From: Streptomyces griseochromogenes
GTDB taxonomy: Bacteria; Actinomycetota; Actinomycetes; Streptomycetales; Streptomycetaceae
Assembly: GCF_001542625.1 (NCBI RefSeq)
Contig: NZ_CP016279.1
Coordinates: 3,410,001 to 3,474,000 of the forward strand
DNA length: 64,000 bases
Direction: 5' to 3'
Below the pieces are notes generated by a model. The model was not told where the DNA came from, did no database searches, and saw only the letters and a program-made list of their open reading frames with translations. This document shows positions 59,086-64,000 of this stretch, piece by piece; position 1 is the stretch's first letter; each line of letters starts with the position of its first letter. Position numbers and translations under genes: made by a program.

Positions 59086-59859
59086 TCAGCGTCCTTCCTC
59101 GATCCAGGTGGCGGCCGGGCCGTCCAGCACGATGTCCCAGTGGTAGCCGAGGGAGAACTCCGGCACCGACAGGCCGTGGTCATAGGTGGCGACCAGTCGC
59201 TGCCGGGCCGCGTCGTCCGTCACGGACTGCAGGATCGGGTCGTAGGGGAAGAGCGGGTCGTTCGGGAAGTACATCTGCGTCACCAGCCGCTGGGTGAACG
59301 CCGTGCCGAAGACCGAGAAGTGGATGTGCGCCGGACGCCAGGCGCCCACGTGGTTGCGCCAGGGGTAGGGACCCGGCTGGATGGTGGTGAAGTGGTAGCG
59401 GCCCTCGGTGTCCGTGAGGGTGCGGCCGACGCCGGTGAAGTTCGGATCCAGCGGGGCGTCGTGCTGTTCGCGCTGGTGGGCGTAGCGTCCTGCGGAGTTG
59501 GCCTGCCAGATCTCGATCAGCTGGCCGCGGACCGGGCATCCGGAACTGTCCAGGAGCCGGCCGGACACGGTGATCCGCTCGCCGATCGGCTGACTGGTGT
59601 GCTGCCGGGTGAGGTCGTTGTCGATCTCCGTGAGGTCGCGTTCCCCGAAGGCGGGGGAGTGCAGTTCCACCAGTTCGGGGTCCTGGCCGGTGTCGATGGC
59701 GACCAGGGCCTGCTTGGGGTGGCGGAGTGCGGAGGAGCGGTAGGGCGCGTAGTCGCGGCGGGGGTGGTGCTCGACGGGCGCGCCGTCGGCTATCCGCTTC
59801 TCGTACGCGGCGTGCTCGGCCGCGATCTCCCGGTCGATGTCCTGCTGGGTGAGAGCCAT
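59086..59859 (-). CDS. pcaH: Protocatechuate 3,4-dioxygenase, beta subunit
   Basis: A 257-residue iron-binding catalytic subunit. The four Fe(III) ligands are visible in order: Tyr126 in SAGRYAHQ, Tyr165 in QPGPYPWRNH, and His178 and His180 in RPAHIHFSVFG. An N-terminal cap domain (HHPRRDYAPYRSSALRHPKQ) is typical of beta subunits. It works in an alpha-beta oligomer with PcaG. It begins 18 bp after pcaF and is followed 7 bp later by pcaG. Confidence 0.97.
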   Translation of the reverse strand: MALTQQDIDREIAAEHAAYEKRIADGAPVEHHPRRDYAPYRSSALRHPKQALVAIDTGQDPELVELHSPAFGERDLTEIDNDLTRQHTSQPIGERITVSGRLLDSSGCPVRGQLIEIWQANSAGRYAHQREQHDAPLDPNFTGVGRTLTDTEGRYHFTTIQPGPYPWRNHVGAWRPAHIHFSVFGTAFTQRLVTQMYFPNDPLFPYDPILQSVTDDAARQRLVATYDHGLSVPEFSLGYHWDIVLDGPAATWIEEGR

Positions 59860-59877
59860 GGGGTACCTGGTGCTTCC

Positions 59878-61077
59878 TTACCGTTCGAGGACGAGGGCGA
59901 GGCCCTGGCCCACGCCGATGCAGAGGGTGGCCACGCCGATGCCGGAGCCGCGGCGGGCGAGCTGGTGGGCGACGGTGCCGGCGAGGCGGGCGCCGGAGGC
60001 GCCGAGGGGATGGCCGAGGGCGATCGCCCCGCCCTGGGGGTTGAGCAGGGCCGGGTCGAACTCGGGCCACTCGGCGAGACAGCCGAGGACCTGGGCGGCG
60101 AACGCCTCGTTCAGTTCGAGGACCGACAGGTCGTCGAATCCCTTTCCCGCCTTGGCGAGGGCGCGGTCGACCGCCTCGACGGGGGCGAGTCCGAAGTACC
60201 GCGGGTCGATCGCCGACACTCCGGTCGCCGAGACCCGGGCCAGGGGTTCGCGGCCGGTGGCCCTCAGGCCCTTCTCGTCGGTGAGCAGCAGTGCGGCGGC
60301 GCCGTCGCTCAGCGGGGAGGCGTTGGCCGCGGTGACCGTGCCCTCGTCGCGGAAGGACGGCTTGAGCTTCGCCATCGCGGTCAGGGAGGCGTCGGGCCGT
60401 ACGCCCTCGTCGGCGACGAAGACGACCGGGTCGCCCTTGCGCCGCGGGACGGGCACGGGCACCGACTCGGCGTCGAGCAGGCCCTGTTCCCGCGCGGCGG
60501 CCGCCTTGCGGTGGGAGGCGAGCGCGAACTCGTCCTGCCGCTCGCGGGTGATCTTGTGTTTGTCGGCGATCAGCTCGGCGGACTCGCCGAGCGGGATGGT
60601 CCACCGCGGGTCCATCCCGGGGTTGACCAGGCGCCAGCCGAGCGTGGTCGAGTACAGCTCGGTGTGGGCGGCCGGGAAGGGCCTGTCGGACTTCGGCAGG
60701 ACATACGGTGCCCGGGTCATCGACTCGACCCCGCCCGCCACGGCGATGGAGGCGTCCCCCACCGCGATGGCGCGGGTGGCCTGGACGACCGCTTCGAGGC
60801 CGGAGGCGCACAGCCGGTTGACCGTCACGCCCGGTACCGAGGCCGGCAGACCCGCGAGCAGGGCTGCCATGCGGGCGACGTTGCGATTCTCCTCCCCGGC
60901 GCCATTGGCGTTGCCGAAATAGACGTCCTCGATGCGGGAGGGGTCCAGGCCGGGGCTGCGGGAGAGGAGTTCGCGCAGGGTGTGGGCGGCGAGGTCGTCC
61001 GGCCGGACCGAGGACAGGCCGCCGTTGTAGCGGCCGAACGGGGTGCGGACGGCGTCGACGATGTAGACCGGGTTCAT
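59878..61077 (-). CDS. pcaF: Beta-ketoadipyl-CoA thiolase
   Basis: A 399-residue thiolase catalysing the last pathway step, splitting 3-oxoadipyl-CoA to succinyl-CoA and acetyl-CoA. Active-site elements are Cys90 in [11 protein letters not shown], the His in [16 protein letters not shown] (about residue 350), and the second Cys in [10 protein letters not shown] (about residue 385). Its ATG overlaps the pcaJ stop (ATGA). A paralogue for fatty-acid or phenylacetate breakdown would look alike, but its place in the operon fixes it as PcaF. Confidence 0.95.
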   Translation of the reverse strand: MNPVYIVDAVRTPFGRYNGGLSSVRPDDLAAHTLRELLSRSPGLDPSRIEDVYFGNANGAGEENRNVARMAALLAGLPASVPGVTVNRLCASGLEAVVQATRAIAVGDASIAVAGGVESMTRAPYVLPKSDRPFPAAHTELYSTTLGWRLVNPGMDPRWTIPLGESAELIADKHKITRERQDEFALASHRKAAAAREQGLLDAESVPVPVPRRKGDPVVFVADEGVRPDASLTAMAKLKPSFRDEGTVTAANASPLSDGAAALLLTDEKGLRATGREPLARVSATGVSAIDPRYFGLAPVEAVDRALAKAGKGFDDLSVLELNEAFAAQVLGCLAEWPEFDPALLNPQGGAIALGHPLGASGARLAGTVAHQLARRGSGIGVATLCIGVGQGLALVLER

Positions 61078-61718
61078 GGCAGATCCTTTGTGACGGTCAG
61101 TTTCGCATCCGTCCTGGCGACGACCTCGTCGACGCTCACGCCAGGGGCGGTCTCGACGAGGGCGAGTCCCTCGTCCGTGACGTCCAGCACGCCCAGATCG
61201 GTGATGACCCGGTTCACACACGCCTTGCCCGTGAGCGGCAGCGTGCACCGCTGAAGGATCTTCGGCGAGCCGTCCTTGGCCGTGTGCGTCATCACGACGA
61301 CGACCGTACGGGCGCCGTGCACCAGGTCCATCGCGCCGCCGATCCCGGTGACCAGCTTGCCGGGGACGGCCCAGTTGGCCAGGTCCCCGTCCGCGGACAC
61401 CTGCATCGCGCCCAGCACGGCCACGTCGATATGGCCGCCCCGGATCATCGCGAAGCTGAGCGCGGAGTCGAAGTAGGAGGCGCCCGGCAGGACCGTGACG
61501 GTCTCCTTGCCCGCGTTGATCAGGTCCGGGTCGACCTCGTCCGCGGCGGGGTACGGGCCGGTACCGAGGATGCCGTTCTCCGACTCGAGGACCACCTCGA
61601 CGCCCGGGGGCAGGTGGTTCGGGATCAGTGTCGGCAGGCCGATGCCGAGATTGACGTACTGGCCGTCCCGCAGCTCGCGGGCCGCGCGGGCGGCCATCTG
61701 CTCGCGTGTCCAGGCCAT
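61074..61718 (-). CDS. pcaJ: 3-oxoadipate CoA-transferase, beta subunit
   Basis: A 214-residue subunit of the succinyl-CoA:3-oxoadipate CoA-transferase. The class I CoA-transferase active-site motif SENGILG supplies the catalytic Glu. It starts at ATG 61718, sharing a base with the pcaI stop, and its stop overlaps pcaF. It works as a heteromer with PcaI. Confidence 0.95.
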   Translation of the reverse strand: MAWTREQMAARAARELRDGQYVNLGIGLPTLIPNHLPPGVEVVLESENGILGTGPYPAADEVDPDLINAGKETVTVLPGASYFDSALSFAMIRGGHIDVAVLGAMQVSADGDLANWAVPGKLVTGIGGAMDLVHGARTVVVVMTHTAKDGSPKILQRCTLPLTGKACVNRVITDLGVLDVTDEGLALVETAPGVSVDEVVARTDAKLTVTKDLP

Positions 61719-62473
61719 CAGGACCTCACCGTCCGCTGCTCGATCCTCTTGTCCACCGCCTGCTCGGGGGTCAGCGCCACCACGCGCTGCACGAAGACGC
61801 CGGGCAGGTGCACCGCGTCCGGGCCGATCTGGCCCGGCTCGACCAGCTGCTCCACCTCGGCGATGGTCACACGGCCCGCCATGGCGGCCAACGGGTTGAA
61901 GTTCCGGGAGGACTTGTTGAAGACGAGATTGCCGTGCCGGTCGCCCCTGGCGGCGCGGACCAGGGCGAAGTCGGTGCGGATGCCTCGCTCCAGAACGTAC
62001 TCCGCGCCGTCGAACTCCCGCACCTCCTTCGGCGGCGAGGCGAGCGCGACGCCGCCCTCTCCGTCGTAGCGCCAGGGCAGTCCGCCTTCGGCGACCTGCG
62101 TGCCCACGCCCGCCGGGGTGTAGAAGGCGGGGATGCCGGCGCCGCCCGCGCGCAGCCGTTCGGCCAGCGTGCCCTGCGGGATCAGCTCCACCTCCAGTTC
62201 GCCGGACAGGTACTGGCGGGCGAACTCCTTGTTGCCGCCGATGTAGGAGCCGGTCACACGGGCGATCCGGCCGGCGGCGAGCAGCACCGCGAGGCCGGAC
62301 TCCATCGCCCCGCAGTTGTTCGACACCACGCCCAGACCGCTCGTCCCGCGCTCGTACAGCGCCTGGATCAGTACGTTCGGCACACCGCTCAGCCCGAAGC
62401 CGCCGACCGCGAGGGACGCGCCGTCGGGGACATCGGCCACCGCCTCACCGGCCGTGGCGACCACCTTGTCCAT
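61718..62473 (-). CDS. pcaI: 3-oxoadipate CoA-transferase, alpha subunit
   Basis: A 251-residue alpha subunit with the glycine-rich CoA-binding start [17 protein letters not shown], the class-typical [10 protein letters not shown], and [15 protein letters not shown] near the C-terminus. It is the first gene of the pcaIJFHGBL operon. GAGG lies about 9 nt before ATG 62473, and the promoter region shared with pcaV lies directly upstream. Confidence 0.95.
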   Translation of the reverse strand: MDKVVATAGEAVADVPDGASLAVGGFGLSGVPNVLIQALYERGTSGLGVVSNNCGAMESGLAVLLAAGRIARVTGSYIGGNKEFARQYLSGELEVELIPQGTLAERLRAGGAGIPAFYTPAGVGTQVAEGGLPWRYDGEGGVALASPPKEVREFDGAEYVLERGIRTDFALVRAARGDRHGNLVFNKSSRNFNPLAAMAGRVTIAEVEQLVEPGQIGPDAVHLPGVFVQRVVALTPEQAVDKRIEQRTVRS

Positions 62474-62507
62474 CCGTGAAGCCTCATCTCTGGAATTAAT
62501 CAGCGCA

Positions 62508-62625
62508 CTGAGTATTTCAGCGAGATGCTTTTCACGCTGCCACCAGACATCAAAACCGTCAAGACCTCGTAGTGCGGGGGATCAGAGGGCGGACAGGTGG
62601 GTCATCGGGCGAGTATCGTTCAGTA
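62508..62625. promoter_or_regulatory. pcaI/pcaV divergent control region with two related elements
   Basis: CTGAGTATTTCAG (62508-62520) and GAGTATCGTTCAGTA (62611-62625) share GAGTAT and TTCAG blocks and flank the centre of the 180-bp region. MarR-family PcaV of S. coelicolor is known to bind two sites between the divergent genes and to release them with protocatechuate. These elements are the best candidates here. Confidence 0.5.
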
Positions 62626-62653
62626 CACCAACGAATCCATCCGAGGAGCGCAG

Positions 62654-63121
62654 ATGGCCGCCGTGGACCTCACCACCCATCCCGGGCATCTGGCCCGGCG
62701 GCTTCAGCAGGCGCACTACCTGCTGTGGAACACCATGGTCTCGGAGGAGATCACCTCGCCGCAGTTCGCTGTCCTGAACGCGCTCGTCGCCGAGCCGGGC
62801 CTCGACCAGCGGACCGTGGGGGAGCGGGTGGGCCTGGACCGGTCGACCATCGCCGAGGTCATCAGCAGGCTCGGCCGCCGCGGGCTGCTGGACAAGACCC
62901 GTGACCCGCAGGACGGCCGCCGCTTCCTGCTCCGCCTCACCGACGACGGGCTGCGCACCCACCGCAAGCTGACCGTGCGCACGGCCCGGATGAACCAGGT
63001 CTTCCTCGCCCCTCTCTCCGCCGAGGAGCAGACCGACTTCTTCGACCTGATCCGCCGGGTCGCGGACGCGGCCGAGGACCTGCGCAATCCGGCGGAGCCG
63101 CCGATCGCCCAGGAGGGCTGA
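62654..63121 (+). CDS. pcaV: MarR-family protocatechuate-responsive repressor
   Basis: A 155-residue winged-helix regulator. The MarR core reads ITSPQFAVLNALVAEPGLDQ, the recognition helix LDRSTIAEVISRL, and the wing RDPQDGRRFLLRLT (the DxRR motif). It is divergent from the pca operon, like S. coelicolor PcaV, which binds protocatechuate. An Arg in the N-terminal region (HLARRLQQAHYLLW) matches the place where PcaV uses an Arg to hold the ligand. ATG 62654 has AGGAG 7 nt upstream; the longer frame from 62597 is less likely. Confidence 0.93.
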   Translation: MAAVDLTTHPGHLARRLQQAHYLLWNTMVSEEITSPQFAVLNALVAEPGLDQRTVGERVGLDRSTIAEVISRLGRRGLLDKTRDPQDGRRFLLRLTDDGLRTHRKLTVRTARMNQVFLAPLSAEEQTDFFDLIRRVADAAEDLRNPAEPPIAQEG

Positions 63122-63132
63122 CCGGCGCGCGG

Positions 63133-64000
63133 TCAGGAGGAAGCCGCGGCGAACACCACCCACACCTGGCCCTCGGCGAAGTTCATCCGGCCGCCCTTCG
63201 CCGCCTTGAAAGTCGTACCGCCGGTCGCCGACGGCCGTGACCAGGTGGCGTCGAAGGACCGCCCGCCCCGCAGCACCTCGGCCTTCCCCGAGCCGACCGT
63301 CTCGGTGTACGGCGTGTGGCTGCCGAGCATGTCGTGGTAGCCGGAGGAGCGGATCTTCACGTGCTGTACGACGACCGTGGCCGGGGCGAGCCGCGCGCCG
63401 CCGGCCGTCACCGCGGGCTTGCCGTCCATCGCGACCAGCCAGTGACCGTGCCGCGCGGACCAGGTGAAGGTGAAGCGCGCCGCCGGGTAGCGCACGGTCC
63501 GTGAGGTCTCGGGGGTGCCGCCGGAGGGCGCCGGGCCGTAGCGGAATCCGGTGGTCAACGTGGCTTTGCCCGGGGCGCCGGACAACAGCCGGGCGGGGTG
63601 CAGGTAGAGGTTGTGCGGCGCAGCCTTGCCGGAGCCCCGGTAATAGGCGTAAGCGGCGTCGTCGGGTGACTTGGCGCGCAGGGGCGCCCGGTGGATCAGC
63701 GGCAGCAGCTTGTGCTGGGCCCCGGAGAACGCCAGGACCGGCTTGTCGAACTGGCGCAACAGCTCCAGGTCGGACTCGCGGGCGCTGCGCACCGGGCCGA
63801 CCGACTTCGGGAGCTTGGTGGCATACACCGCCATCAGACGGCTCAGCCCGCCCTCGACCTGCTCCGCGTACACGATGTCCGCCGCGTCGACTCCCGTCTG
63901 CGGGCGGGCGGCGGGCACGTTGTCGATCTTCACGGCGAGTGGTGAGCGGGCCGCGGACGCGGGCGCCCCGTGGGTCGGTGCCGGGGGCCTGCGCGGGGCG
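63133..64000 (-). CDS. DUF3048 (YerB-like) protein, N-terminus beyond the window
   Basis: About 289 codons of a gene that runs out of the window at its 5' end. The DUF3048 start AVKIDNVPAARPQTGVDAAD is followed by the conserved GGLSRLMAVYATKLPKSVGPVRSAR block and the C-terminal YTETVGSGKAEVLRGGR ... EGQVWVVF domain. Family members are usually exported or lipoproteins of unknown function; the visible linker (APASAARSP) suits an exported protein whose signal lies outside. It is convergent with pcaV, 11 bp apart. Confidence 0.9.
   Translation of the reverse strand, partial: APRRPPAPTHGAPASAARSPLAVKIDNVPAARPQTGVDAADIVYAEQVEGGLSRLMAVYATKLPKSVGPVRSARESDLELLRQFDKPVLAFSGAQHKLLPLIHRAPLRAKSPDDAAYAYYRGSGKAAPHNLYLHPARLLSGAPGKATLTTGFRYGPAPSGGTPETSRTVRYPAARFTFTWSARHGHWLVAMDGKPAVTAGGARLAPATVVVQHVKIRSSGYHDMLGSHTPYTETVGSGKAEVLRGGRSFDATWSRPSATGGTTFKAAKGGRMNFAEGQVWVVFAAASS

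Noticed and set aside
1..64000. tRNA, rRNA, CRISPR arrays, transposases, phage attachment sites
   Set aside because: None was recognised by eye. Short tRNA-like folds or weak attachment sites cannot be excluded without a covariance or repeat search.

Overview
The window is high-GC actinobacterial DNA with the hallmarks of Streptomyces: strong third-position GC, GTG and TTG starts, ATGA/GTGA stop-start overlaps, many twin-arginine (Tat) and Sec exported hydrolases, and sugar ABC importers with no ATPase gene of their own. The order tkt ... 4'-phosphopantetheinyl transferase ... phospholipase C ... pca genes resembles, from memory, the S. coelicolor chromosome around SCO6663-SCO6706. That synteny was not checked by alignment.

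Layout. 1-5.4 kb: partial transketolase divergent from an AraC regulator, a secreted GH16 glucanase with a LacI-type operator, and a DUF817 membrane protein. 5.6-11.6 kb: secreted lipase, a Tat-exported phosphoesterase pair (PHP type and calcineurin type with LamG), and a decayed GH2 beta-galactosidase fragment. 11.9-18.5 kb: GH4 and GH38 glycosidases, and a GH18 chitinase with two DasR-like operator elements. 18.5-24 kb: ATP-grasp enzyme, metallophosphoesterase overlapping a phosphopantetheinyl transferase, and a small regulatory island (XRE regulator, IrrE-like peptidase, orphan MmyB-type sensor domain). 24-32.3 kb: LacI regulator, ABC sugar importer, intracellular GH13 glucosidase and secreted GH87 alpha-1,3-glucanase, which together read as an alpha-1,3-glucan utilisation locus.

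32.3-40.1 kb, all on the minus strand: EACC1-like small protein, caspase/WD40 protein, patatin-like lipase and kinase-like multi-spanning membrane protein. Overlaps and short gaps suggest one operon. The composition matches predicted bacterial conflict (immunity or programmed-death) systems and is the most striking locus here.

40.2-55.8 kb: Tat phospholipase C behind a probable PHO box, a DUF2510/scramblase-like protein, a transporter/PAP2 operon divergent from a TetR gene across a dense operator cluster, several exported or membrane proteins of unknown role, AnmK, an MFS transporter, and a LAL-like ATPase/TPR protein lacking the usual LuxR DNA-binding end. 55.9-63.1 kb: an SDR remnant, then a complete protocatechuate/beta-ketoadipate operon (pcaIJFHGBL) with its divergent MarR regulator pcaV. 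The window ends inside a DUF3048 protein. No tRNA, rRNA, CRISPR array, insertion sequence or transposase was recognised.
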